Assembly: GCA_913049555.1 (NCBI GenBank)
Contig: CAJWYM010000026.1
Location: 1-42,241 of the forward strand
Source: an uncultured Opitutia bacterium
GTDB taxonomy: Bacteria > Verrucomicrobiota > Verrucomicrobiia > Opitutales > CAJWYM01
Reading direction: 5' to 3'
Length of the DNA stretch: 42,241 bases
The notes under the pieces were generated by a model. It did not search any database. It was given only the letters and a program-made list of their open reading frames with translations, and was not told the DNA's origin. The stretch's first letter is position 1. The number at the start of each line of letters is the position of its first letter. Below, in pieces: positions 1 to 7,556 of this stretch. Made by a program: the position numbers and the translations under genes.

Positions 1-1982
1 AGGCGCAAAAAGCAGAAATGATCCTCCCCTCGGGAGATAATATTATTCATTTCATTTCGGAAAATAAACAAATCGAAGGAATCGGATATGTAAAGGCCAG
101 AAAGCTACACGAGCAATTTGGAGATGATTTAGTAACTATTATTGAAGGCAATCAAATAGACTTATTGACACACATTATATCTCCAAAATCAGCCAATTTG
201 CTCTGCGATGTTTTCGCCAAAAACAAACTTCTGAGAACACTCCAGTGGCTTGATCAGGAAGGCGTTGAATTGTCTGTAGCTCAAAAGGTATCTAAGTTCT
301 ATGGGAATAGAACGCAACTGTTCATCGAAGACAATCCGTATCGTTTACTGAGCTTTTGCTCCAAGTGGAAAATCGTGGATCAACTCGCAACGAAAAAGTT
401 CGGCATTCAAGAATCAGACCCAAGAAGGTTGACAGGAGCCGTCCAAGAATCTCTCTACAAAGCTTTTAAGAATGGCTCAACTGCACAATCTGCGAACGAG
501 CTGAAAAAGCATTTATACTCCTTGTTTAGTTCCTCAAAGATCAATCGTAGTTCGGATCCAAACGGATCCGTTTTACAAGCGATGGAACCATCAGAGCTTG
601 TGGATAAGGCCCTGAACCTTGGTGCCAGGGAAGGCCTATATTATATAAAAGACGATCTTTATCTGGCTGCTGGAATCTGGGAAATTGAAAAGAAAATCGC
701 TCAATTCATTTCCAGTAAATCCAAATCCCTGAAACCAGCAAAAAACAATTTTTCAAGAGTCCTTTCCAGCTTTCAAAAAGAGGAAGGTTATCTACTTACT
801 GCCGAGCAAGCAAACGCTGTTATCACATCAGCAAACAACTCTTTCTCACTGATTATTGGCGGTGCTGGCACGGGAAAAACAACAGTGCTTAAATGCTTAT
901 ATAATGTGATTCAATCTTCTAATCCGGATGCAACAATCCATCAATTAGCCTTGAGCGGCAAGGCCGCTCTTAGAATGACTCAGGCAAGTGGTAAGAAGAG
1001 TCTTACTATCGCTTCGTTCTTGAGGGATATAAAACCAGAGGAACTGCCAAAAGGCGTGTGGATCGTAATCGACGAGGCAAGCATGACTGATGTGTTGTCG
1101 TTTTTCCGGGTAATAACAAAACTACCCGAAAATTGTAATGTTGTGCTAGTTGGAGATGATTACCAACTTCCTCCAGTAGGACCAGGCCTAGTCCTACATG
1201 CACTTGTTAATAATCCCAGAATCCCGCAAACAAGACTTAAAGTGGTAAAACGACAATCAGACGAGTCAGGTATTCCGCTGGTTGCCTCCAGTATCAGAAA
1301 TGGAAATTGGCCAACACTGAGCAGTGATCTAAGTAGTGGAGTGTCTTTTATCCCTTGCGATCCATTTGATCTTAGCTCTAAATCCATAGAGGTTTTACAA
1401 TTTTTAGGGCCCTCAAATACACAAATCATATCTGCTACTAGAGGAGGCCATGGGGGTTGCAACCAGATTAATAAACTCTGTCAGAGCACGAACCCAGAAA
1501 AGTTCATAACGTACATGGATGAGGAATACGGGGAAATAGAGTTCCTCAATAGTACTAGTGGTTTTAAGGTAAATGACCCTGTTATGTTCACCCGGAACGA
1601 TTACAATAGAGGCCTTCGGAATGGATCTATCGGTGTCATAAAATCTACCAGAAAGTCCAAATCAATAGGAGATTATGTGTGTGAAGTAGAATTTGACACT
1701 GGAACAATAGATCTGGATGCGGATGATCTAGAGGACTTGCAATTAGCCTACGCAATAACAATCCACAAGAGTCAGGGAAGTCAGTTCAATAACGTGATTG
1801 TTCCAGTCCGAAACAATATTTTATTGGATCTGACACTACTCTATACTGCAGTAACGCGAGCTGTGCATAAGGTGGTTCTAATTGGGGATGAGAATGCAGC
1901 TAAAAGCGCCATTACAAAGATTGCCTCCGATAAAAGGCTGATTGGTCTTTCTTCTTTTTTGGCTAGTAATAAATCCATTTAA
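1..1982 (+). CDS. RecD2-like DNA helicase (5'-truncated by the window edge)
   Basis: This is a superfamily 1B helicase of the RecD/RecD2/TraA type, expected to unwind DNA 5'-to-3' with ATP. Numbering from the ATG at 18, a helix-hairpin-helix-like region with GIG is at about 20-45. Walker A GGAGTGKTT is at 281-289 (Lys287), the DEAS Walker B box at 352-355, then a VGDDYQLPPVGPG motif, and near the C-terminus AITIHKSQGSQF and LLYTAVTRA, which are typical of RecD2 motifs V and VI. The reading frame stays open from 18 to the left edge, and RecD2 proteins are usually over 700 residues with an N-terminal OB-like domain. The 654 residues seen are therefore probably the C-terminal majority of a longer protein. 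No recB or recC gene is in view, which favours a stand-alone RecD2 type. The helicase call is firm; the exact subfamily is inferred. Confidence 0.88.
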   Translation, partial: AQKAEMILPSGDNIIHFISENKQIEGIGYVKARKLHEQFGDDLVTIIEGNQIDLLTHIISPKSANLLCDVFAKNKLLRTLQWLDQEGVELSVAQKVSKFYGNRTQLFIEDNPYRLLSFCSKWKIVDQLATKKFGIQESDPRRLTGAVQESLYKAFKNGSTAQSANELKKHLYSLFSSSKINRSSDPNGSVLQAMEPSELVDKALNLGAREGLYYIKDDLYLAAGIWEIEKKIAQFISSKSKSLKPAKNNFSRVLSSFQKEEGYLLTAEQANAVITSANNSFSLIIGGAGTGKTTVLKCLYNVIQSSNPDATIHQLALSGKAALRMTQASGKKSLTIASFLRDIKPEELPKGVWIVIDEASMTDVLSFFRVITKLPENCNVVLVGDDYQLPPVGPGLVLHALVNNPRIPQTRLKVVKRQSDESGIPLVASSIRNGNWPTLSSDLSSGVSFIPCDPFDLSSKSIEVLQFLGPSNTQIISATRGGHGGCNQINKLCQSTNPEKFITYMDEEYGEIEFLNSTSGFKVNDPVMFTRNDYNRGLRNGSIGVIKSTRKSKSIGDYVCEVEFDTGTIDLDADDLEDLQLAYAITIHKSQGSQFNNVIVPVRNNILLDLTLLYTAVTRAVHKVVLIGDENAAKSAITKIASDKRLIGLSSFLASNKSI

Positions 1983-2019
1983 TACTCCTTACCCCTCGGG
2001 TGAATTGAGCTCTGCTCAA

Positions 2020-2040
2020 GAGGGCAGACAGCCCTTCTTC
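2020..2040 (+). terminator. Possible terminator after the helicase gene
   Basis: An AGGGC/GCCCT stem with a 5-base loop is followed by a pyrimidine-rich tract. A 6-bp TTGAGC/GCTCAA hairpin lies directly upstream at 2005-2019. The stem is short and the U-tract is poor, so this is only a candidate. Confidence 0.3.
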
Positions 2041-2062
2041 TTACACTCTTTATATTTTTAAG

Positions 2063-2134
2063 CTATTAATGTATCCTTAAGGCAAAAACAAAAATTAGCT
2101 AAAAAAAACGTCAATTTATGTTAGAATATTTAAT
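2063..2134. repeat. 72-bp direct repeat, copy 1 (upstream of vapB)
   Basis: Seventy-two bases here match 2641-2712 with three substitutions and no gap. Similarity then fades through a short indel. Copy 1 ends 15 bases before the vapB start region and so probably carries its promoter (a TAGAAT box lies at 2122-2127). The two copies are 578 bp apart and flank the antitoxin and the toxin remnant. Confidence 0.9.
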
Positions 2135-2149
2135 TGGATTGTAAATTAT

Positions 2150-2350
2150 ATGCATATGAGAATGACACTTAACTTAGAAGATGAACTTTTAAACAAAGCT
2201 ATGAGTGCTACTGGTGTATCTACTAAAACAGAAGTAATACATCTGGGCTTAAAAGAATTAATAAAAAGAAAAGCTATCCAGAACTTAGTAAATGCAGGGG
2301 GGAGTGATCCTAAAGCAAAGCATATAAGAAGAAATCGTGATAATAGTTGA
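2150..2350 (+). CDS. vapB: VapB-type antitoxin (ribbon-helix-helix)
   Basis: This small protein matches the VapB antitoxins that neutralise PIN-domain RNases and repress their own operon. The start MRMTLNLEDELL is the usual ribbon-helix-helix opening, the middle has TKTEVIHLGLKELI, and the tail GGSDPKAKHIRRNR resembles the toxin-binding end of this family. Three in-frame ATGs (2150, 2156 and 2162) could serve as the start, and family members usually begin near the second or third. The stop codon overlaps the beginning of a vapC reading frame, as in intact vapBC operons, but that toxin is cut short, so the antitoxin appears orphaned. It may still act as a repressor or protect against a related toxin encoded elsewhere. 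The direct repeats around it suggest rearrangement. Confidence 0.82.
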   Translation: MHMRMTLNLEDELLNKAMSATGVSTKTEVIHLGLKELIKRKAIQNLVNAGGSDPKAKHIRRNRDNS

Positions 2351-2414
2351 TACATCAATCTGGATAGATCACTTCAATAAGTCAGAAGATCATTTAATTG
2401 AGCTTCTGACATGA
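2337..2414 (+). pseudogene. vapC: VapC PIN-domain toxin remnant
   Basis: A GTG at 2337 overlaps the end of vapB and opens a frame reading VIIVDTSIWIDHF, the hallmark N-terminus of VapC toxins, including the first catalytic Asp of the PIN domain (VDTS). It ends at a TGA at 2412-2414 after 25 residues, where intact toxins run to about 130. No continuation of the PIN domain is visible in any frame of the AT-rich stretch that follows, so most of the gene is missing rather than shifted out of frame. The fragment cannot be an active RNase. It is evidence of a former vapBC operon. Confidence 0.8.
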
Positions 2415-2938
2415 CGAAAATAAAATAAATAAGTAAAAACCTTTCATTTTTTAAATGTAAAACGTTTTTTTTAAAAAAATGTAAGTTTTTAAGTAAGCTT
2501 TTTTACTATTTTTTATCAATTTTTCCAAAAAAAAGTGTAATTATTTATTGTAAGCGATTTTATTTTCCTAAATTATTATTAATAAGCTAAATATTCCTTC
2601 ATTCACTCACTCACTTACATTTTTTACCTAAAGTAATCCACTATTAATGTATCCTTAAGACAAAAACAAAAATTAGCTAAAAAAAACGTCACTTTATGTT
2701 GGAATATTTAATCGATTACTGTAAAAAGTGTAAAGTTTTTTTGGACTTAAAAAGCTAGAAAATTACTTTTTTAACCAAATTCAAAATATCATATTCATAA
2801 GTTGTTATAAATGAACTATCCACTCACTCACTTTACATTTTATCGTCAGTATAACAGATGATAGAAAATCTCAGCAACTTAATTAAAAAGGGATCTAATT
2901 TTTGGCAAATCTTTAAATTGAGTTTTGAATGACTGTCT
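2415..2938. other. AT-rich non-coding stretch with short repeats
   Basis: No gene is visible in these 524 bases, which are extremely AT-rich. They hold the second 72-bp repeat. A CACTCACTCACTT-type motif running into TACATTTT occurs twice, near 2604-2622 and 2821-2840. Inverted-looking relatives of the form GTAAAAAGTGTAAAG lie near 2720. It probably contains the decayed end of the toxin locus. It also lies just downstream of tsaD on the other strand, but I see no convincing tsaD terminator. Confidence 0.6.
2641..2712. repeat. 72-bp direct repeat, copy 2 (downstream of vapBC remnant)
   Basis: This matches 2063-2134 with three base differences. No antitoxin gene follows this copy, so it is either a duplicated promoter segment or one boundary of a lost or mobile segment. 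Confidence 0.9.
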
Positions 2939-3982
2939 TTAGCTCAATCGCCAATTTGGTTTGAAGCTAATTTCCATAGTCTCTGAGTTTTTTAATTCAC
3001 ACCCTTTTTTTAAATTTGCTAAATAAGCGGCAAAGGCGATCATACCAGCATTGTCTCCAGTGTGAGATTTCTTTGCTAAATAAACAGGCGTTCTGGAATT
3101 TTTTCCAAGATTTGTTAGGGACTCTCTCAAAAGGGTATTATTAGCTACGCCTCCTGAAAGTCCGATACTAGAGTAATTTTTAGTTATTAAAACTTGTTTG
3201 GTTTTTCGAATAATTTGATCTACAACAGCTTTTTGGTAACTGGCACAAATAGAGTTTATGGAGGAGTTTAATTGATCGTCATCCATTTTTTCTATCAAAT
3301 ACCTTAAACTAGTTTTGAGACCTGAGAAGCTAAATTTCATATCCTGCGGGGAGGAAAAGGCTCTTGGAAAAGAATACTCACGGGGGTTTCCGTCTAGGCT
3401 GAGTTTTTCCATTTGAGGGCCTCCGGGATAAGGGAGACCTAGTAATTTTGCTCCTTTGTCGATCGCTTCACCGGCAGCGTCATCTACGGTCTCAGCTAAG
3501 ATTGTAATTTGAAGGTTTTTGGTAATTTCAAAAAGCAGTGTGTTTCCACCTGAAATCACTAAACCCAGGTGAGGAAAATAGTTGGAAAAGCTGTCTTTAA
3601 AATGGGGAGGATTTTTTTCAAAACAGAATATAAAAGGAGAAAACGCATGCGCTTGAAGATGATTGATGGGAATGAGCGGTATTTTATAGTAGCTAGCTAA
3701 TGATTTTGCAGTAGAAATTCCCATTGCAAGACAGCCAGCTAGACCTGGACCTTGAGTGACTGCTATGGCAGACGGTATTAAATTCGCCAATTTTTTTTTG
3801 ACAGCTCTAAGTAGGTTAGGGAAATGAGTCAAGTGTTCTCGGGTTGCTAGATCAGGAACCACTCCTCCATATTCACTGTGTAATTCGATTTGAGAATGAA
3901 TCCATTCACCGTAAAAACCGAGTTTTGGATCTAGCAATGCTATGGCGGATTCGTCACAGGAACTCTCGATTGCGAGAATCAT
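2939..3982 (-). CDS. tsaD: tRNA N6-adenosine threonylcarbamoyltransferase TsaD
   Basis: TsaD transfers threonylcarbamoyl to A37 of ANN-decoding tRNAs in the cytoplasm, with partners TsaB, TsaC and TsaE. Starting at the ATG at 3982, the 347-residue length is typical. It opens with MILAIESSCDES. The metal ligands HLQAH are at 108-112, followed by SGGNT at 144-148, VDDAAGEAIDKGAKLLG near 166-182, YPGGP, FSFSGLKTS, SGGVANN and TGDNAGM. Many family members have SGGHT where this protein has SGGNT. A longer open frame reaches 4099, but those 39 residues lie inside the upstream gene. The ATG at 3982 makes a 4-base ATGA overlap with that gene's stop, so the two are probably translationally coupled. 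Confidence 0.95.
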   Translation of the reverse strand: MILAIESSCDESAIALLDPKLGFYGEWIHSQIELHSEYGGVVPDLATREHLTHFPNLLRAVKKKLANLIPSAIAVTQGPGLAGCLAMGISTAKSLASYYKIPLIPINHLQAHAFSPFIFCFEKNPPHFKDSFSNYFPHLGLVISGGNTLLFEITKNLQITILAETVDDAAGEAIDKGAKLLGLPYPGGPQMEKLSLDGNPREYSFPRAFSSPQDMKFSFSGLKTSLRYLIEKMDDDQLNSSINSICASYQKAVVDQIIRKTKQVLITKNYSSIGLSGGVANNTLLRESLTNLGKNSRTPVYLAKKSHTGDNAGMIAFAAYLANLKKGCELKNSETMEISFKPNWRLS

Positions 3983-4473
3983 TCGTCTTCGAGATCCTCT
4001 TCGATCGTAATAATCCCTTGGGCACTGTTTTCTGAATGATCCATGGGGATCTTGTTGTTGGTGGTAACCATCAACACAGGATGTTTGGTTTTTATCCAAA
4101 TATTGTGCTCTTTAGCAATTTTAGCTGGGAGGCTTTCACAAGCTTCACCAACACTTTCTACTGGATATCTTGAACCCTTAGGGGATGCATTAAAATCATA
4201 CGATGCTTTGAATAGTTTCTCTTTTGCTGTGGCAGGATTGTCATCTTCTGGGATTTGAACGACCCAACCAGTTAAATCTTTTCCATCAATCACACCCTCT
4301 GGGTCTGAAACGAGGGTAATAAACTGTTTTTTGACAGGTTTTGGTTTCTCTTCATCCTGCTGTGCATCTAGTTCTGAATTCAATTCCTCGAGGATTTGAG
4401 CGATTTTAACCGTTTCTAAGTTGTTTCGCTTTAATATAAGTTTTACAAGATCGAGGTCTGCTTTTTTTGCCAT
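3979..4473 (-). CDS. Conserved-looking protein of unknown function, coupled to tsaD
   Basis: I do not recognise this 164-residue protein. It starts with a lysine-rich helical segment (about 1-35, MAKKADLDLVKLILKR), followed by an acidic, proline-lysine linker (about 36-50). The rest is a probably globular domain with FITLVSDPEGVIDGKDLTGWVV, HNIWIKTKHPVLMVTTNN and a strongly acidic tail (EEDLEDE). There is no signal peptide or membrane segment, so it is likely cytoplasmic. Its stop overlaps the tsaD start by four bases, so the two are co-expressed. Its promoter must lie in the 80-bp divergent region shared with the phosphorylase-like gene at 4554. The coupling hints at a link to tRNA modification or translation, but the sequence itself shows no such function. 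Confidence 0.8.
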   Translation of the reverse strand: MAKKADLDLVKLILKRNNLETVKIAQILEELNSELDAQQDEEKPKPVKKQFITLVSDPEGVIDGKDLTGWVVQIPEDDNPATAKEKLFKASYDFNASPKGSRYPVESVGEACESLPAKIAKEHNIWIKTKHPVLMVTTNNKIPMDHSENSAQGIITIEEDLEDE

Positions 4474-4553
4474 AGCTTTTCTGCTTTAATTACTGTTTAG
4501 TATTTGTGTAGGGTGAATAAAAATTTAAAACCTATTAAGAATTTTTTAAGAGA

Positions 4554-5396
4554 GTGAATCAAGGAGATATATGCATTGTAACTGCTTTCATGTTGGAGGC
4601 AGAAACTTTTATCCATAATTTAGGATTGAAGCAAGAAACCGTGTTTCGAGAATATCCCACTTTTATTGGGGAGGATGAGGGCATTCATTATACTGTATTG
4701 ATTTCTGGTTTAGGGGCTTTTAGAATGGCTCAAATGATCGCTTGGGCATTTGGAAAGACTTTAGTTCGCCCGTCAACATCGATTATAAATATTGGAATAG
4801 CAGGACATTCTAACTTAGAGTTTGGGCAAATTTTTAAGGCAAACAAGTGTGTGAGTTCATTTTCCAATGAAACTTGGTTTCCTCCGATGGTTTTGAAAGA
4901 TAGTTTGATTCAGTCTTCGCTTTATTGTGTTTCAAAGCCGGAAACGGATTATAAATTAGCAGGCGGCTATGATATGGAGAGTGCAGGATTTTTTTCTGCA
5001 ATTTCTAAGTTTGGAATACCGGAGTTGTGTCACGCTTTTAAAGTGGTTTCCGACAATCCTCAAAATAGTTGGCGGGATCTTAATAAAAGTGAAATCCCTA
5101 TGATTGTTGAAAAAAATATTTCGATCCTTATGCCTCTTTTTAAAGAACTAGGAAATCTTTCTCGAAATGAGTTGGATCTCTCCACAGAACATCCTGCTTA
5201 TGATATAATTTTAAAGAAGGCTCATTTTTCAAAGACCCAACAATTCCAACTTTCCAAATTACTCAAACGATGGGATACTTACTTTCCTCATTCGGACCCT
5301 TTGGATAAGCTTGGGAATCCTGTAAATAGCAAGCAATGGTTGCAAAAATTGACTGCTAAGCTTGATTTTCCAATGCCTTCAAAATTTTCACCTTAG
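4554..5396 (+). CDS. Nucleoside phosphorylase / nucleosidase superfamily protein
   Basis: The N-terminal two thirds match the MTA/SAH nucleosidase and purine phosphorylase fold. The first strand with Glu is at 6-20 (ICIVTAFMLEAE), NIGIAGH is at 79-85, the substrate-binding YDMESAGF is at 139-146, and VVSDNP at 164-169 holds the likely catalytic Asp. The last 80 or so residues form an extra helical region. The start is a GTG, chosen because it gives the complete first beta strand. The stop is only 6 bases before the SPL-like radical SAM gene, so the two form an operon. A radical SAM enzyme releases 5'-deoxyadenosine, which nucleosidases of this superfamily can cleave. Removing that by-product or a repaired base is a plausible role, but the substrate cannot be read from the sequence. 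Confidence 0.8.
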   Translation: MNQGDICIVTAFMLEAETFIHNLGLKQETVFREYPTFIGEDEGIHYTVLISGLGAFRMAQMIAWAFGKTLVRPSTSIINIGIAGHSNLEFGQIFKANKCVSSFSNETWFPPMVLKDSLIQSSLYCVSKPETDYKLAGGYDMESAGFFSAISKFGIPELCHAFKVVSDNPQNSWRDLNKSEIPMIVEKNISILMPLFKELGNLSRNELDLSTEHPAYDIILKKAHFSKTQQFQLSKLLKRWDTYFPHSDPLDKLGNPVNSKQWLQKLTAKLDFPMPSKFSP

Positions 5397-5402
5397 AATG
5401 AA

Positions 5403-6404
5403 ATGATCGAGCAAATTTACATTGAAGATTCGGTTCGTGAACATCCAACTACTCTGAGAGTTTGCAATCAGTTCCCCAAGGCATCGATTGTATCGATCGG
5501 TCGATATGGAGAAGTTTTCAATCGGTCCAATCAGAATTTTAGACTTCAGAAAAAGAAATCCGCTTTAATACTGGCAGAGAAACAAAATGAGACTGTATTA
5601 CCTACCCCTTCTAATTACACAATTGGGGGTTCAAAGAATTATTATTTTTCCCATATGCTGAATTGTTTGTACGATTGTCGATACTGTTTTTTACAAGGAA
5701 TGTTTCGTTCGGCAAATTATGTATTTTTCGTCAATGATGAAGATTTCAAAAAGGGTTTACAAAGTGTTCTTGATCAAGAATCAGCAAATTCTGAGGAACC
5801 TGTCTATTTTTTCTCTGGCTATGATTGCGACTCTTTGGCATTAGAAAAAATCACACAATTTACAATCCACTATTTTCCATTTTTTAGAGAAAATAAAAAT
5901 GCAATGTTGGAGCTCAGAACCAAAAGTTCAAATATTCGACCTTTGCTCTCTGTTCCTCCACTTCCTAATGCAATTATAGCTTTTACAATGAGTCCGGAGC
6001 CAATCGCTAAAGAAGTAGAGCACAAATCAGCTTCCACATTACGTAGAATCCAATCAGCCAAGAAATTAGCCCATGCAGGATGGCGCATTGGTTTAAGGCT
6101 GGATCCCTTAATTTACCATGAAAATTGGAAAGAAAATTATTCTTTATTGCTGGACCAATTATCGAAAGAAATTCCCGAGGAATCTATCCACTCCGTTACC
6201 ATGGGGCCCATGCGTTTTCCCAAAGCTATGTTTCATCGGATTCAAGAACTCTACCCAAAAGATCCACTAATTTCTGGACCCTTGCATTCGGATGGTAAAA
6301 ATGTTTCTTACGAAAAGAGCATTGAAATGGAAATGCATGCTTATTGCAAAGAACTCCTAAGCAATTACTATTCAGAAAATCGACTGTTTTGCTATGAAGT
6401 CTGA
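5403..6404 (+). CDS. SPL-like radical SAM protein (spore photoproduct lyase family)
   Basis: This 333-residue radical SAM protein has the 4Fe-4S motif CX3CX2C at Cys88, Cys92 and Cys95, in the context HMLNCLYDCRYCFLQG. That context is characteristic of the spore photoproduct lyase family. Other family-like segments are an N-terminal VREHP, FFSGYDCDSLALE near 144-156, LELRTKSSN and WRIGLRLDPL. True SPL repairs thymine dimers in spores; homologues in non-sporulating bacteria have no settled function. Nothing else here suggests sporulation, so a DNA-photodamage or other nucleic-acid role is only inferred. It is transcribed directly behind the phosphorylase-like gene, and a clear terminator hairpin follows at 6421. 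Confidence 0.87.
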   Translation: MIEQIYIEDSVREHPTTLRVCNQFPKASIVSIGRYGEVFNRSNQNFRLQKKKSALILAEKQNETVLPTPSNYTIGGSKNYYFSHMLNCLYDCRYCFLQGMFRSANYVFFVNDEDFKKGLQSVLDQESANSEEPVYFFSGYDCDSLALEKITQFTIHYFPFFRENKNAMLELRTKSSNIRPLLSVPPLPNAIIAFTMSPEPIAKEVEHKSASTLRRIQSAKKLAHAGWRIGLRLDPLIYHENWKENYSLLLDQLSKEIPEESIHSVTMGPMRFPKAMFHRIQELYPKDPLISGPLHSDGKNVSYEKSIEMEMHAYCKELLSNYYSENRLFCYEV

Positions 6405-6420
6405 TCTCAGAACGACAAGC

Positions 6421-6453
6421 ACTTTCTTAGTTTTTAAAGCTAAGAAAGTTTTT
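6421..6453 (+). terminator. Rho-independent terminator after the SPL-like gene
   Basis: A perfect 10-bp stem (ACTTTCTTAG with CTAAGAAAGT), a 9-base loop and a short T run. It ends the phosphorylase/SPL operon. Confidence 0.75.
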
Positions 6454-6510
6454 CAAATATTTACATATTTTTGGCTTTGAATGAAATCTTGCATTGGGTA
6501 AGTTGGATTC

Positions 6511-7470
6511 ATGAATATTTCTTTGGATGAATTTGGCTTTGAAGTTTCTCACGGCTATAATTTAGAAAAATTAAGAGCTGTAGACTCACCCGATTGCTTT
6601 GATGATTTTGCTAGGTTTTGGCAAGCCGCGTTTGAGGAATGTAGAAAATCAGCTCCTTTACCCGAACTTCGTTGCACGGGTGGATCTCATAAGGGTTGGA
6701 AAGTTTTTGATCTGTCCTACCAATCTACCAATGAAGTTAAAATTCAAGCTTGGGCATTGATCCCTGAAAAAAAAGTTCCAAAAAGAGCCTTTGTTATTAC
6801 CCATGGTTATGGCGGTCGAGAATGTCCAGATTATCATTTATCTTTTCAAGATTCGGTTTTAATTTTTCCATGTTTGAGAGGTTTAGGAAAAAGCAGGATG
6901 AAGCCTTTTTCCGATGATCCCAATTGGCATGTTTTGCATAATATCGACAATCGAGACCATTATATTTTGAGGGGATGCGTAGAGGATGTTTGGCAGTGTG
7001 TTCATTCGATCCTGCAATTATTCCCTTATTTAGAATCTCACATTGGCTACTTGGGGGAGAGTTTTGGAGGAGGAATTGGAGCCTTGGCTTTGCCTTGGGA
7101 CAATCGAATACAGTTAGCTCATTTGTGTGTTCCTACTTTTGGAAATCACCCTCTTAGGAATGCTTTACCATGCACGGGGAGCGGTCAAAGTATTCAAAAT
7201 CATTATAAAAAAGTGGGAGATCTTATTTACAAAACTTTGAGCTATTATGATGCGGCTGTAGCGGCTAAGTACATCAAAATACCTGTTCATTGCGGATTGG
7301 CATTGGTAGACCCAGCAGTTCCTTCTCCTGGGCAATTCTCTATCTACAATGCACTGAGTTGTCACAAAAAGGAGTTTCTTTTAGATGCAGGGCATTATCC
7401 ATATTTTGGAGAAGCAGGACAGAGAAAGTTGATGCATCAAGATATTGAGTATTTCTTTAAAGATTTATGA
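6511..7470 (+). CDS. Acetylxylan esterase / cephalosporin-C deacetylase family (CE7, AXE1-like)
   Basis: This is an alpha/beta-hydrolase of the AXE1 type, which removes acetyl groups from xylo-oligosaccharides and other small acetylated molecules. At 319 residues its length matches the family. The segment ITHGYGGR (96-103) gives the oxyanion region, LRGLGKS (122-128) matches the family's RGxGxS motif, and the nucleophile elbow GESFGGG places Ser184. Asp267 in ALVDPAVPSP and His295 in DAGHYPY complete the triad. There is no signal peptide, so it is probably cytoplasmic, like other CE7 enzymes. It sits 86 bases before another esterase gene on the same strand. The true substrate is unknown. Confidence 0.87.
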   Translation: MNISLDEFGFEVSHGYNLEKLRAVDSPDCFDDFARFWQAAFEECRKSAPLPELRCTGGSHKGWKVFDLSYQSTNEVKIQAWALIPEKKVPKRAFVITHGYGGRECPDYHLSFQDSVLIFPCLRGLGKSRMKPFSDDPNWHVLHNIDNRDHYILRGCVEDVWQCVHSILQLFPYLESHIGYLGESFGGGIGALALPWDNRIQLAHLCVPTFGNHPLRNALPCTGSGQSIQNHYKKVGDLIYKTLSYYDAAVAAKYIKIPVHCGLALVDPAVPSPGQFSIYNALSCHKKEFLLDAGHYPYFGEAGQRKLMHQDIEYFFKDL

Positions 7471-7556
7471 AGTCTTTTTAATCATTTTTAGATGAATTTT
7501 AAAAATGGTAACAAAAATGCAATTAAGAATTCATACGGAACCTGAATCATTAGAGA

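Noticed and set aside
2337-2640. vapC broken by a simple frameshift or sequencing error
   Set aside because: No PIN-domain continuation appears in any frame downstream, so most of the gene is missing.
2600-2840. Possible CRISPR-like repeats
   Set aside because: There are only two copies of the CACT motif, about 217 bp apart, with no regular spacers and no cas genes nearby.
3983-4099. N-terminal extension of the tsaD reading frame
   Set aside because: It lies inside the upstream 164-residue gene, and the ATG at 3982 gives the standard TsaD start and a 4-base overlap.
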